Source: Paenibacillus sp. DMB5
GTDB taxonomy: Bacteria > Bacillota > Bacilli > Paenibacillales > Paenibacillaceae
NCBI RefSeq assembly: GCF_001517085.1
Contig: NZ_LRAC01000163.1
Location: 1 to 64,000, forward strand
Reading direction: 5' to 3'
DNA length: 64,000 nucleotides
Part shown: piece after piece, positions 24,538 to 33,860 of the stretch
How the letters are laid out: the number at the start of each line of letters is the position of its first letter
Numbering within the stretch: position 1 is the stretch's first letter
Program-made: the position numbers and the translations under genes
Notes under the pieces: model-generated
The model's input: only the letters and a program-made list of their open reading frames with translations
What the model was told of the DNA's origin: nothing
The model's database searches: none

Positions 24538-25402
24538 TCAAATGCTCTCTTCCAGCAGGTCCTGAGGAATCGTTTTGTAGGTCTGAATCGCCTTGCCCAG
24601 ATCCTTGAGCATGCTCTCAGTGCATTTACCGTTACCGCGCTTAATCAGCTGGACAACAACCGTCTTTTTGCCCCATTCCTTGTACACCTGCTTGGTGGTG
24701 GCAAAATACAGGTCGATCTTGCGTCCCTTGATTGCCGAGCCGGTATCCGCAACGATTGCATACCCGTAACCCGGGATATAGAGAATGCTTCCCAGCGGCA
24801 GAACCTTCGGGTCGGCAGCAATGGTGGATACCGAATTTTTGTCCCTGCGTACTTTGACGCCCGAATAGGTGATGCCGTATTGCGGATGCTTGGATGTCTT
24901 GCCTGTAGACTCGTAGCCTGCAGTGTAGCCGGTTGCCGTAACCTTCATTGAAGTGATAATCTGCTCCGGCGTGTGCAGCAACGGGAACTGAAGCAGGTTG
25001 CTTGACAGCCGTATCCGGCTTCTTGGCGGCGGGTGCAGCTGTTGCCTGAGGTGCCTCTGTTGCCTGCGGTGCCTCTGTTGCTGCCGGCTTCACCCGGGAA
25101 GTCCCCCCGAGCTGAGAGGCTCCTGTAAAGTAAGCCTCCTGCGAATATACGATGGCCCGTCCGGTTGTCTGCACCTCCGGCTGCACGTTTCCGCTAATGC
25201 TTGTAAAGAAGGACGCACCCTGTCTATTTTGAAAATCATCTGCCTTTAATGTGCCGCTGTTCAACTGGCCAGCAATGTCCGCTGTTCCTCTGGCCTGGGC
25301 GTACCCGGAACCCTTGTCCGGATAAGCTCCTGCAACCGTAAGAATAAGCACTACCGTAACCATTAGACACCAAAGCCTCTGGCATAAACCCATTTTGTTC
25401 AT
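24538..25402 (-). pseudogene. 3D-domain secreted protein, frameshifted
   Basis: The N-terminal part (from 25402) has a signal peptide (MVTVVLILTVAGAYPDKG) and an Ala/Pro/Thr linker with repeated EAPQAT. The C-terminal part (24538 to about 24981, other frame) carries the 3D domain with GYTAGYESTGKTSKHPQYG, DTGSAIKGRKIDLYF and VVVQLIKRGNG, named for its three aspartates and found in YuiC/YocH-type wall hydrolases. The frames meet at about 24985-24990, in GTTCCCGTTG; one base too many (or two too few) there separates them. Joined, the product would be about 287 residues. The lesion may be real or a sequencing error in the C run. Confidence 0.7.
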
Positions 25403-25500
25403 TTGATAAACCTCCCCCTATTAGCGAAGGTTTCCCGTTTCACAAAATTTTATACATGAAGCGCTGATATGCGGCTTCACGGGGTATATGACAGAGGCTA

Positions 25501-25534
25501 TTACAGCAGGCTTACCGGCTGGTTACAGCAGGCT
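25501..25534. repeat. short direct repeat downstream of thrS
   Basis: TTACAGCAGGCT occurs at 25501-25512 and 25523-25534 with a 22-bp period. No clean terminator was found between thrS and the next gene. Confidence 0.5.
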
Positions 25535-25545
25535 GCCAGGCAATA

Positions 25546-27483
25546 TTAGATAACGCGTCCAGAAATTTCCTTGCCCAGCGTTTCAATGACTTCTTCAAGC
25601 GGCTTGGCGCCGATATCGCCTTCCCCGCGTTTGCGGATGGACACGGTACCCGCATTCATCTCGTTCTCGCCGACAACGAACATATATGGAAGCTTCTCGA
25701 GCTGGGCTTCACGGATCTTGTACCCGAGCTTCTCGTTGCGCAGGTCCACTTCAGCACGGATACCGTTTCTCTGCAGCTTTGCTTCAACATCCTTGGCGTA
25801 TTCGTCAAAGGCTGATGATACCGGAATAATCTTGACCTGCTGCGGCGACAGCCACAGCGGAAGTGAACCGGCAAAGTTCTCCAGCAGGAAGGCTACAAAA
25901 CGTTCCATTGTTCCGAGAATACCGCGGTGAAGCACAACCGGACGATGCTTGTTGCCGTCATCTCCGACGTACTCCAGCTCGAAGCGCTCAGGCAGCAGGA
26001 AGTCGATCTGTACAGTAGACAAGGTTTCTTCCTTGCCAAGCGCGGTGCGAATCTGCACATCCAGCTTAGGTCCGTAGAAGGCCGCTTCGCCTTCCGCTTC
26101 AAAGAACGGCAGACCGGCTTCTTCCGCTACCTCGCGCAGCATACGCTGTGCAGTCTCCCACATTTCATCATTCTGGAAGTACTTTTCAGTATCCTGCGGA
26201 TCCCGGTAGGACAGACGGAAACGGTAATCGTGAATACCGAAATCGCTGTATACCTGCTTGATCAGCTCAAGCACGCGTTTGAATTCACTCTTGATCTGGT
26301 CCAGACGGCAGAAGATATGGGAATCATTCAGCGTCATGGAGCGTACGCGGTGCAGACCGGTCAGTGCGCCGGACATTTCATAGCGGTGCATTGTGCCCAG
26401 CTCAGCGATACGGATCGGCAGGTCGCGGTAGCTGTGCATAGAGCTCTTATAGATCATCATGTGATGCGGGCAGTTCATCGGACGAAGCACGAACTCCTCG
26501 GTATCAATAACCATCTTAGGGAACATGTCTTCCTGGTAGTGCTCCCAGTGTCCGGAAGTTTTGTACAGCTCTACGTTACCAAGCACCGGAGTGTATACAT
26601 GCTGGTAGCCAAGGCTGGCTTCCAGATCGACGATATAACGCTCCAGAATGCTGCGCAGCTTGGCGCCCTTAGGCAGCCAGATCGGCAGGCCCTGTCCGAC
26701 CAGCTGATTGAAGGTGAAGATTTCCAGCTCTTTACCCAGCTTGCGGTGGTCACGTTTCTTGGCTTCCTCCAGCAGGCGCAAATGCTCATCAAGCTGGGCT
26801 TTTTTGATCCAGGCCGTTCCGTATACGCGCTGCAGCATTTTATTCTTGCTGTCGCCGCGCCAGTAAGCGCCGGCTACATTCATCAGCTTGAATACTTTGA
26901 TCTTGGAAGTGGACGGCACGTGCGGTCCGCGGCACAGGTCAAAGAATTCACCCTGCTCATAGATCGAAATCACGCTGTCTTCCGGCAGCGCCTCAATCAG
27001 CTCCAGCTTGTACGGATCGCCAAGCTCACCAAAAATACCCAGCGCTTCCTTGCGGCTGACTTCCTTGCGTACAATCGGCAGATTTTCGTTAACGATACGT
27101 TCCATTTCCTTCTCGATCTTGAGCAGATCCTCCGGATTGAGCGGATGCTCAAGGTCCATATCATAGTAGAAGCCGTCTTCAATAACCGGACCGACCCCAA
27201 GCTTGACTTCCTTCGCGCCGAACAAGCGTCTGGTTGCCTGGGCCATCAGGTGGGCGGTACTGTGACGCATAACCTCCAGACCCTCCGGTGAATCCAGCGT
27301 AACGATCTCAATAAGTGCGCCTTCTTCAAGCGGTGTTGACAGGTCAACGACAATCCCGTTCAGCTTGCCTGCAGCTGCATTCTTGCGCAGGCCGCTGCTG
27401 ATCGAAGCGGCTACATCGTCGATCGTGCTGCCGTTCTCATATTCCCGGACCGATCCGTCCGGAAGTTTAATACTTACTGACAT
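25546..27483 (-). CDS. thrS: threonyl-tRNA synthetase
   Basis: 645 residues, class II synthetase charging tRNA-Thr. Domains in order: TGS (about 1-63), the editing/SAD domain with HSTAHLMAQATRRLFG and the GPHVPSTSKIK segment (about 64-225), the catalytic core with motif 2 in ELGTMHRYEMSGALTGLHRVR and motif 3 in HRGILGTMERFVAFL, and the anticodon-binding domain (about 540-645). The zinc ligands include the Cys in LRPMNCPHHMMIYK. It has AGGAGG upstream and is preceded by a T-box leader with its own terminator, so expression should rise when tRNA-Thr is uncharged. Confidence 0.98.
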   Translation of the reverse strand: MSVSIKLPDGSVREYENGSTIDDVAASISSGLRKNAAAGKLNGIVVDLSTPLEEGALIEIVTLDSPEGLEVMRHSTAHLMAQATRRLFGAKEVKLGVGPVIEDGFYYDMDLEHPLNPEDLLKIEKEMERIVNENLPIVRKEVSRKEALGIFGELGDPYKLELIEALPEDSVISIYEQGEFFDLCRGPHVPSTSKIKVFKLMNVAGAYWRGDSKNKMLQRVYGTAWIKKAQLDEHLRLLEEAKKRDHRKLGKELEIFTFNQLVGQGLPIWLPKGAKLRSILERYIVDLEASLGYQHVYTPVLGNVELYKTSGHWEHYQEDMFPKMVIDTEEFVLRPMNCPHHMMIYKSSMHSYRDLPIRIAELGTMHRYEMSGALTGLHRVRSMTLNDSHIFCRLDQIKSEFKRVLELIKQVYSDFGIHDYRFRLSYRDPQDTEKYFQNDEMWETAQRMLREVAEEAGLPFFEAEGEAAFYGPKLDVQIRTALGKEETLSTVQIDFLLPERFELEYVGDDGNKHRPVVLHRGILGTMERFVAFLLENFAGSLPLWLSPQQVKIIPVSSAFDEYAKDVEAKLQRNGIRAEVDLRNEKLGYKIREAQLEKLPYMFVVGENEMNAGTVSIRKRGEGDIGAKPLEEVIETLGKEISGRVI

Positions 27484-27557
27484 TGTTGTTCCTCCTAGTG
27501 GTTGGTAGCTGACCCTCTGCGGGCATTAAGTGGCGGCACGGAAAATCCACGCAAACA

Positions 27558-27843
27558 AAAAACACCCGTCCCGTAAAGGGACGAGTGATTGCACCCGTGG
27601 TTCCACCCAAATTCGATTCTAAACAAGAATCCTTCATCAGCATGGGAATAACGGCCATGAACCGGCGGTTCTTACTATCCCGTGACAATGAGTGCAGAGG
27701 CCCCCGGGAGTTCATAACCGCAGCTACAAAGGGGTAGATCGGAAGCCGGATACCGGAGGAAATTGCAGCCTGGGTTTCCTCTCTCTGAAGCGGTCCTGAC
27801 ACAAGCGATCCATATCTTTGTCGACGCTGTTAACGTGAATTAT
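27558..27843 (-). promoter_or_regulatory. T-box leader of thrS
   Basis: The minus strand carries the conserved T-box (GGGTGGAACCACGGG, 27608-27594). It is followed by an intrinsic terminator: CACTCGTCCC pairs with GGGACGGGTG at 27587-27563, then six T at 27562-27557. The upstream part can form the expected Stem I region (27650-27830). The specifier codon was not positioned with certainty; threonine is assumed from the downstream gene. Confidence 0.9.
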
Positions 27844-27849
27844 GCAGTA

Positions 27850-27878
27850 ATTATAAAGCTGTCCGCTGCTTCAGTCAA
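27850..27878 (-). promoter_or_regulatory. sigma-A promoter of thrS
   Basis: On the minus strand TTGACT (27878-27873), a 17-bp spacer and TATAAT (27855-27850). The transcript should start near 27843. Confidence 0.9.
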
Positions 27879-27915
27879 GCTTACAAGCGTATAAGGCAGG
27901 ATTCCCTGTTTTCAC

Positions 27916-28089
27916 TTACTCCTCTTCCCGGCGTTTTTTTCCCGGCAAGCGGCCCGCGCGCTTTAAAGACTCACGCAGCAAATATTCAATGTGTCCGTTT
28001 ACGCTGCGAAATTCCTCTCCCGCCCAACGCTCCAGCGCTTCATACAGCTCCGGATCAATCCGCAGCGGAAAGCTCTTTTTGGCCGCCAT
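27916..28089 (-). CDS. ribbon-helix-helix (Arc-like) DNA-binding protein
   Basis: 57 residues: MAAKKSFPLRIDPELYEAL, then an amphipathic second helix (SVNGHIEYLLRESLKRAG) and a basic/acidic tail. This is the Arc/CopG ribbon-helix-helix layout, with FPLRI as the DNA-contacting strand. It starts 13 bp downstream of the SPFH gene with a GGGGATG site and is clearly in that operon. RHH proteins usually autoregulate their operon by binding tandem sites. Three GATAT repeats at 11-bp spacing upstream of the SPFH gene are a plausible target (inference). Confidence 0.85.
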   Translation of the reverse strand: MAAKKSFPLRIDPELYEALERWAGEEFRSVNGHIEYLLRESLKRAGRLPGKKRREEE

Positions 28090-28102
28090 GATTCATCATC
28101 CC

Positions 28103-28945
28103 CTAGTACAACGAACCGGCATTGATCACCGGGCTCGCTCCGCGCTCTGAAACAATCGCCACCATCAGGTTATTGATCATCGCCGCCTTACGCTCTTCAT
28201 CAAGCTCAACCACGCCGTTCTCTTTAAGCTGGCGGATCGCCATATCCACCATCCCGACAGCACCTTCTACAATAATCTGCCGTGCCGAAAGTATAGCCGA
28301 TGCCTGCTGGCGCTGCAGCATGGTGCTGGCAATCTCTGTAGAGTAAGCCAGATGCGTCAGACGCGCCTCAATCACCTCTACCCCGGACAAGGACAAACGC
28401 TCCTGCAATTCCGAAGCAAGTTCCTTGGCAATCTCGTCGGCATTGGCCCGCAATGACATGCCGGATTCATTAAAGTTATCATACGGATATTTGCTCGCTA
28501 CATGACGCAGCGCAGTCTCGCTCTGAATCTCGACAAAAGCCATGTATTTATCTACATCAAACAGCGCTTTGGCAGAATTAATGACTTTGAAAACAATGAC
28601 TGCCGCAATTTCGATCGGGTTCCCTTCCACATCATTAACCTTCAGCTTGACACTGTTGAAGTTTCGTACCCGAAGTGACACGGTTTTACGGATACTGAAC
28701 GGAATAACTGCATACATCCCGCTCTTCACAATCGTTCCGACATATTGCCCGAAAAAGGTGACCACAACCGACTTGTTAGGCTGGACGATCGTGATGCTTG
28801 TGCACAGAACAGCGGCAACTAAAAACAGAACGACCGGCACCGCAACATATTCGTGGGCTCCCCCGTAGATCCCGCCTGCCAGACAGACCACAATAAGCGC
28901 AATAACCCAAAATCCGCTAACCGGACGTAAAACCTTCTCCTTCAT
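28103..28945 (-). CDS. SPFH/band 7 domain membrane protein
   Basis: 280 residues. Two membrane helices (about 12-28 and 32-52) are followed by an SPFH domain (about 55-240): VQPNKSVVVTFFGQYVGTIVKSG, VNDVEGNPIEIAAVIVFKV and LSLSGVEVIEARLTHLAYSTEIA. A helical tail with QRQQASAILSARQIIVEGAVG follows, as in stomatin/slipin-like and HflK-like proteins that oligomerise at the membrane. It is the first gene of a two-gene operon with a ribbon-helix-helix protein. No NfeD-type protease is adjacent, so this is not the usual stomatin-NfeD pair. The cellular role is unknown. Confidence 0.85.
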   Translation of the reverse strand: MKEKVLRPVSGFWVIALIVVCLAGGIYGGAHEYVAVPVVLFLVAAVLCTSITIVQPNKSVVVTFFGQYVGTIVKSGMYAVIPFSIRKTVSLRVRNFNSVKLKVNDVEGNPIEIAAVIVFKVINSAKALFDVDKYMAFVEIQSETALRHVASKYPYDNFNESGMSLRANADEIAKELASELQERLSLSGVEVIEARLTHLAYSTEIASTMLQRQQASAILSARQIIVEGAVGMVDMAIRQLKENGVVELDEERKAAMINNLMVAIVSERGASPVINAGSLY

Positions 28946-28961
28946 AAAAGCACCTCCATAA

Positions 28962-28990
28962 GATATGTATTTGATATAATTATGATATCA
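28962..28990. promoter_or_regulatory. 11-bp-spaced GATAT repeats upstream of the SPFH operon
   Basis: GATAT occurs at 28962, 28973 and 28984, exactly 11 bp apart, and the last two sit within the inverted repeat TGATAT-N7-ATATCA (28972-28990). The sites start 17 bp upstream of the SPFH start codon and overlap the probable promoter. Confidence 0.55.
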
Positions 28991-29131
28991 CTTTTGGATA
29001 CAACTGTAAATCGATTTTTTAATATTCAAAGCCCAATTCGATAAAAGTCACTGCATTTCTTCTAATCCTCTTCTATACTACAAATCTAAGTAGTCATTCT
29101 TTCAAATATATTGAATAAGGATGTGACCTTC

Positions 29132-29314
29132 ATGAGCGTAAAAGAACAGGTGCTGGATATTATCAAGGCTTCGGCAACCCCCCTCACCGCCGGTGAGGTA
29201 GAGAAGCTCTCGGGCCTTGAGCGCAAGGCCGTAGACAAGGCTTTTACTGAGCTGAAGAAAGAAAATGCCATTGTCTCCCCGGTCCGCTGCAAGTGGGAAG
29301 CTGCTGTAAAATAA
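29132..29314 (+). CDS. 60-residue winged-helix-like protein
   Basis: The product (MSVKEQVLDIIKASATPLTA, then GEVEKLSGLERKAVDKAFTE) has the helix pattern of a small winged-helix domain: one helix, a GEV-initiated helix, a recognition-like helix with ERKAVDKAF and a final strand region (IVSPVRCKWEA). The start at 29132 follows AAGGATGTG; the longer frame from 29111 has no ribosome binding site. It is monocistronic, with a terminator at 29336-29358. It could bind DNA as a small regulator, but no partner or target is visible. Confidence 0.7.
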   Translation: MSVKEQVLDIIKASATPLTAGEVEKLSGLERKAVDKAFTELKKENAIVSPVRCKWEAAVK

Positions 29315-29335
29315 ATAACCGGTTACATCGGACAG

Positions 29336-29358
29336 GCCCATGCGGGATTCGCATGGGC
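29336..29358 (+). terminator. Rho-independent terminator
   Basis: GCCCATGCG and CGCATGGGC form a perfect stem around a 5-base loop, followed by TGTTTA. It is 22 bp after the small winged-helix gene. Confidence 0.7.
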
Positions 29359-29405
29359 TGTTTAGGCGGAAAATGAGCGTCTGAATAGTCTTAAAGGAAC
29401 GAAAA

Positions 29406-29441
29406 GATGCCCCGCAGTCATCCGGAGATGACGGGGGCATC
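29406..29441 (-). terminator. Rho-independent terminator of the nucleotidase gene
   Basis: GATGCCCC and GGGGCATC form the stem; the minus strand continues with TTTTC. Located 20 bp beyond the stop. Confidence 0.75.
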
Positions 29442-29460
29442 TTTATTATCGAAGCTGAAT

Positions 29461-32400
29461 TCAGGAAGCTTTGTTCTCAAGCATGCGGTAGATGATTACG
29501 GCAGCCTGAGCGCGGTTGGCCATAGCCTTTGGTGCAAATTTACCGCCGTCTACCCCATTCACGATTCCCAGCTGAGTCAGCTGTGCAACAGCTTCCTGAG
29601 CATAAGGAGCGATGGAATTTTTATCGGAGAATTCGCCGAGCGCTGCAGAGGCATCAACCGGCTGCAATTGACCGCCAATAGCATTCACGATCATGATTGC
29701 CATTTCTTCGCGGGTAATCTCACGGCCCGGTTCGAATTTGCCGTTGCCGCTGCCCTTCACAATACCTGCGCTAACAGCAGCAGCGATCGAATCGGTATAC
29801 CATACTCCCTGCTTCACATCGTTAAAGGCTGTAGCGGATGCTGGCGCACTCAGGTTCAGAGCACGTACGAGCATCGTTACGAATTCAGCACGGGTTACTG
29901 TTTTGGTTGGTGCAAACTGGCCGTTCTCCAGCCCCTTCACAATGCCCTTGGCTGCCAGGGAGTTGATTGCTTCCTGAGCCCAGGCCACTTTGCCCAGATC
30001 ACTGAAAGTGCCTGGTGCTGCCGAAGGAGCAGGTGTTGACGGTGTCGCGGATGGAGCCGGTGTTGCCGATGGTGCTGGTGTTGCCGCCGGCGCCGGAATG
30101 CCGCCAGGAATTGCGGCCGGAGCCTTAGTGTTGTTAGTAATACGGCCTTCAACCTTGGCTGTAATAGCACCGCCTTTGAATGTGTCTACAATGTAATCGT
30201 AGAATACATCCAGATCGATTGGGCCAGGTACTTGCTTGGTGGCAGAGAGCAGAACAGTGTAGTTATCACCGCCTGCAGACATGAAGTTGTTCACGACCGC
30301 AGTATAGCTCTTGTTCATGTCAATCGGTGTACCGTCAGCTTTGGTTAGACTGGAGATACGATCCTTAACCGGCAGATACATTTCAGCCGTATACTTCAGG
30401 CCGGAAATCTGCAGAGTCTTTGTATCAGCTGTACCGTCAGCTTTTACTCCCCATTGCTGCTGCAGCAGGGTTTTGATCTGCTCACCGGTCAGGGTCAGCT
30501 TCACCAGGGTATTGCCGAAAGGCTGGATCTTGGCCAGATCTCCAAAGGATACATTGCCCTTAGGAAGGTCAGCACGGATGCCGCCCGGGTTCATGAAGGC
30601 GAAATCTGCTGCTGCTCCGTCACCGAAATCAGCCGCACGCATTGCATCGGCAATCAGGTTGCCGAGCGGCGCTTCATTGTTGTAGACATCTGTACGGGTA
30701 ATTGTACCGTCAGTAGTACCTACTGGCTGGGTCAGTTCCGGATGCTTAGCCAGATATTTGTTAACCAGAGCAACCGTTTCAGGATCAGGTGTTACCCCTT
30801 CCTGGAAGGTAGACGTAACTGTTGCAGACTTTGTTTTTACATCGCCTGTCTTAGGGTCAATTACCAGTTTGATATCTTCAAATGCAGTACCGTAAGAGTA
30901 AGCCTGAACAACCAGCTTGCCGTTTACGATGTCGTTCGCGTAGCCGTGGTTATCCCCGGCAACGATAACGTCTACAGGCGAGTTAGCCGGCAGGGCTTTG
31001 GCCAGATCTGCTGCTTCACCTGTCGTTACATAACCGGTATTTGCATCGCCTTTTGTTGTAGCAGGATCATGTGCCAGCACGATGATCGTTTCTACACCCT
31101 TGGCCTGCAGTTCTTTAGCGTAATTCTCGATTGCCTCTACTTCTTTTTCGGCTGAAAGGAATTCAACACCTACCAGGCCGGATGGAGCAACTTTGCTTGG
31201 TGTTGCTTTGGTTACCACACCGATAAATCCGATTTTCACGCCGCCTACTTCTTTAATAACATAAGGGTTAATGATTGGTTTCTTATACACACTGTCAACC
31301 ACGTTTGCATTGATGTAATCAAAGTCTGCGCCAGCATGAGTTACACTTTTGTTCTTAGGATCAACACCGCCGAAAATCTGTGTTTTCAGTGCTTCAACGC
31401 CCTGGTCAAATTCATGGTTACCCAGTGTTCCGACGTCGAACTTCATCAGATTCATCCATTCATGGGTCGGCTCATCACGCTCAAGTGAAGAAACCGGAGC
31501 CGATGCTCCTACGGAGTCCCCGTTATGGAAGAGTAAGGAGTTTTCATACTTGGCACGCGCCTGTTTCAGGTACGTTGCGAGAATCGCAGCAGTACCTGCA
31601 TTCTTGCCGCTTACTACAGAAGTAGTATCCAGCTGGCCGTGGAAGTCGTTAATACCGATCAGGTGGACTTCAACATCTGCAGTTGGTTTAGGTGTATGCT
31701 GCTTCAAGTCAAGGCTGAAAATACCGAACCCTTTACCATCTTTAGTGTGCGTGTCCGTGATGTTAGAAGGTAAAACGTCAGCCGCCTTTGGTGAAGACGG
31801 GAAGGTTACTGATACGTTGCCTTTGATTGGAGCAATCGACCAGTTACCGTCAACAGTCGGATCGATTACGCCAGCTTCACTGATGTAATCCATCAGTACC
31901 TGACGGTTTTCCATCTGGGAATCGATAATCATTTTGCCGGCTTTTACGCCCGGGAAGTTCCCGCCGCCGCTTGCACGGTAGTTGTTGGTAACTACAACGA
32001 ATTCCTGATCAGGCAGGATTTCTTTTCCGCCGTAAGTAACGCTGGTTACACGGCTGGAGGAAGCATCGTTAATAGTACCGTCCGGTTTGTATTTAGCATT
32101 CTTCGTTACGTCAATGGTGTAATTAACACCGTCAATGACATCAAAGTTAAAGACCTGGAACTGGGAATTCAGCAAAGGCTGAGCCGTTGAAATACCCGGT
32201 TTGATACGGTTGAATGCCCCTGCACTCATTTCAATCCAGTTCTTCACAGTTTCGCCGTTAACAACAATCGCTTTTAACGTGTTGTCATACAAGTACAGAT
32301 CGCTGGCACTGGCAATTGTCAGATTCCCTGCTTTAATTTCAGTGTATTCTGACGGGCCGTTGCGTCCAGCCTTGAATGGAGCACCTACACTTAGAATCGG

Positions 32401-33762
32401 GTAGTTTCTATATGCAGCCAAACCCTCATCCGTATGGATCAGATTCGATACATAACGCTGCTGCGCGTAAGTTACGATCTGAACTGTCGGATCATCCTGC
32501 ACCATGGCGAAGAAGCTGTTCATTGGGGCCGTTGTTTTTCCAAGCGGCTGATTTACGTAAGCTTTTGTTGCCTCATGGTCTGCTGAAGTAACAGCGTCTA
32601 TTGCCGGATCTGCAGCAACTCCAGCAATTGAACGCGTGGAGGATACAGAGCTCGTCTTATCCACTTTCCAGCCGTTAGTACCCTGTACAATTTTCAGATC
32701 GATTAGACCCAGGTATCCGCCGCCGTAACCAGCTTGTACTGCCGGAGTACCGTTAATCTGGCCTTTGGTGTTGTCAATTTTAATGTCGGCTGTATTATAG
32801 GGAAGCTTGGTGGCGGGATCTTTGAAGGAAGCATCCAGGTCACTTTCCTTTACATTCGGGAAAACTTTATGTGTATGAGAGAATGTGATGGCGTCGATGC
32901 CTTCCACTTTACTCAGCTGGTTGATGTCGTTTTCTGCACCAGGATCGGAAGAAGCTGCAGAAGCATCAAACCCGGTATGGGCCATAGCCACAATGACTTC
33001 TGCACCCTTAGCTTTCATCTCAGGAACAAATTTCGCAGCAGTTTCACTGATATCCTCAACCTTCACTTTGCCGTCGAGCTTAGCCTTATCCCACTCTATA
33101 ATCTGTGGTGTAACCAGGCCAATCAGTCCCACTTTTACTTTATATGTTTGTCCGTCCGAGCCTTTAACTTCCTTATCAATAATCTCGTAAGGCTTATATT
33201 TATTGGTGCCGTCGATGTTATAAATATTCGCATTGACATACTTGAAATCTGCATCCGTATCTTCTTTGTGTGTGGAGCTTCCGTTAATGGTACGTTCGAG
33301 GTAATCCAAACCGTAGTTAAATTCATGATTGCCGAAGGTAGCTGCATCATACTTCATAACATTCATGGCAGCGATTAGAGGATGAATCCGCTTGTCATTA
33401 GTCTCCAGATCAGATTCGATTGCCATGTACGTGCCCAGGGGAGTACCTTGAATCAAATCACCGTTATCAAGCAAAAGATTGTTGCTGTTCTGCTTTCTGG
33501 CTTCATTGACCAGTGTAGCTGTTTTGTCGAGACCCACTGTCGCTGAAGGGGCATCCTTGTAATAATCCCAGCCATAGACATTGGTGTGCACATCAGTAGT
33601 GCTCATCAGACGCAGATCTACTGTCACACCAGCTGCCGGAGCGGCCTTTGCTGTATCAGCTCCAAGAACTGAACCAACAAGCACACCCCCAAAAACCTGT
33701 GCAGTCAGAACTGTGGTTGCCAGAATTGAAGCTACCGGCTTGTTCCATCGTCTTTCTCCCAT
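29461..33762 (-). CDS. SLH-anchored YfkN-like multifunctional nucleotidase
   Basis: 1433 residues, secreted (signal peptide to about residue 40). First module (about 48-630): CpdB-like 2',3'-cyclic nucleotide phosphodiesterase/3'-nucleotidase with LMSTTDVHTNVYGWD, DNGDLIQG, FGNHEFNYG and FSHTHKVFP. Second module (about 690-1190): 5'-nucleotidase with LIGINDFHGQLD, HNGDSVGAS, LGNHEFDQG and FMNPGGIRADLPKGN. A Pro/Ala/Ser/Thr linker follows, then three SLH domains (about 1240-1430) with TRAEFVTMLVRAL and TREEMAIMIVNAI for binding pyruvylated wall polymer. The two-module order is that of Bacillus subtilis YfkN, which uses a sortase-type anchor instead. It recovers nucleosides and phosphate outside the cell. 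Confidence 0.93.
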   Translation of the reverse strand: MGERRWNKPVASILATTVLTAQVFGGVLVGSVLGADTAKAAPAAGVTVDLRLMSTTDVHTNVYGWDYYKDAPSATVGLDKTATLVNEARKQNSNNLLLDNGDLIQGTPLGTYMAIESDLETNDKRIHPLIAAMNVMKYDAATFGNHEFNYGLDYLERTINGSSTHKEDTDADFKYVNANIYNIDGTNKYKPYEIIDKEVKGSDGQTYKVKVGLIGLVTPQIIEWDKAKLDGKVKVEDISETAAKFVPEMKAKGAEVIVAMAHTGFDASAASSDPGAENDINQLSKVEGIDAITFSHTHKVFPNVKESDLDASFKDPATKLPYNTADIKIDNTKGQINGTPAVQAGYGGGYLGLIDLKIVQGTNGWKVDKTSSVSSTRSIAGVAADPAIDAVTSADHEATKAYVNQPLGKTTAPMNSFFAMVQDDPTVQIVTYAQQRYVSNLIHTDEGLAAYRNYPILSVGAPFKAGRNGPSEYTEIKAGNLTIASASDLYLYDNTLKAIVVNGETVKNWIEMSAGAFNRIKPGISTAQPLLNSQFQVFNFDVIDGVNYTIDVTKNAKYKPDGTINDASSSRVTSVTYGGKEILPDQEFVVVTNNYRASGGGNFPGVKAGKMIIDSQMENRQVLMDYISEAGVIDPTVDGNWSIAPIKGNVSVTFPSSPKAADVLPSNITDTHTKDGKGFGIFSLDLKQHTPKPTADVEVHLIGINDFHGQLDTTSVVSGKNAGTAAILATYLKQARAKYENSLLFHNGDSVGASAPVSSLERDEPTHEWMNLMKFDVGTLGNHEFDQGVEALKTQIFGGVDPKNKSVTHAGADFDYINANVVDSVYKKPIINPYVIKEVGGVKIGFIGVVTKATPSKVAPSGLVGVEFLSAEKEVEAIENYAKELQAKGVETIIVLAHDPATTKGDANTGYVTTGEAADLAKALPANSPVDVIVAGDNHGYANDIVNGKLVVQAYSYGTAFEDIKLVIDPKTGDVKTKSATVTSTFQEGVTPDPETVALVNKYLAKHPELTQPVGTTDGTITRTDVYNNEAPLGNLIADAMRAADFGDGAAADFAFMNPGGIRADLPKGNVSFGDLAKIQPFGNTLVKLTLTGEQIKTLLQQQWGVKADGTADTKTLQISGLKYTAEMYLPVKDRISSLTKADGTPIDMNKSYTAVVNNFMSAGGDNYTVLLSATKQVPGPIDLDVFYDYIVDTFKGGAITAKVEGRITNNTKAPAAIPGGIPAPAATPAPSATPAPSATPSTPAPSAAPGTFSDLGKVAWAQEAINSLAAKGIVKGLENGQFAPTKTVTRAEFVTMLVRALNLSAPASATAFNDVKQGVWYTDSIAAAVSAGIVKGSGNGKFEPGREITREEMAIMIVNAIGGQLQPVDASAALGEFSDKNSIAPYAQEAVAQLTQLGIVNGVDGGKFAPKAMANRAQAAVIIYRMLENKAS

Positions 33763-33831
33763 AAGTGATTAATCCTCCCAGTTTTTCTCTATTAGTGACC
33801 GAGGAGAATTGTACCATAAGCAAATATACGA

Positions 33832-33860
33832 ATCTAGCAAAAAGCATCAAATAGAGTCAA
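33832..33860 (-). promoter_or_regulatory. candidate nucleotidase promoter
   Basis: On the minus strand TTGACT (33860-33855), a 17-bp spacer and CTAGAT (33837-33832), about 70 bp upstream of the start codon. Confidence 0.5.

Noticed and set aside
25927..27291. 454-residue ORF on the plus strand
   Set aside because: Entirely antisense to thrS; long open antisense frames are expected from the codon bias of the real gene.
27467..27802. 111-residue ORF on the minus strand
   Set aside because: It lies in the T-box leader of thrS; its translation is an accident of the conserved RNA.
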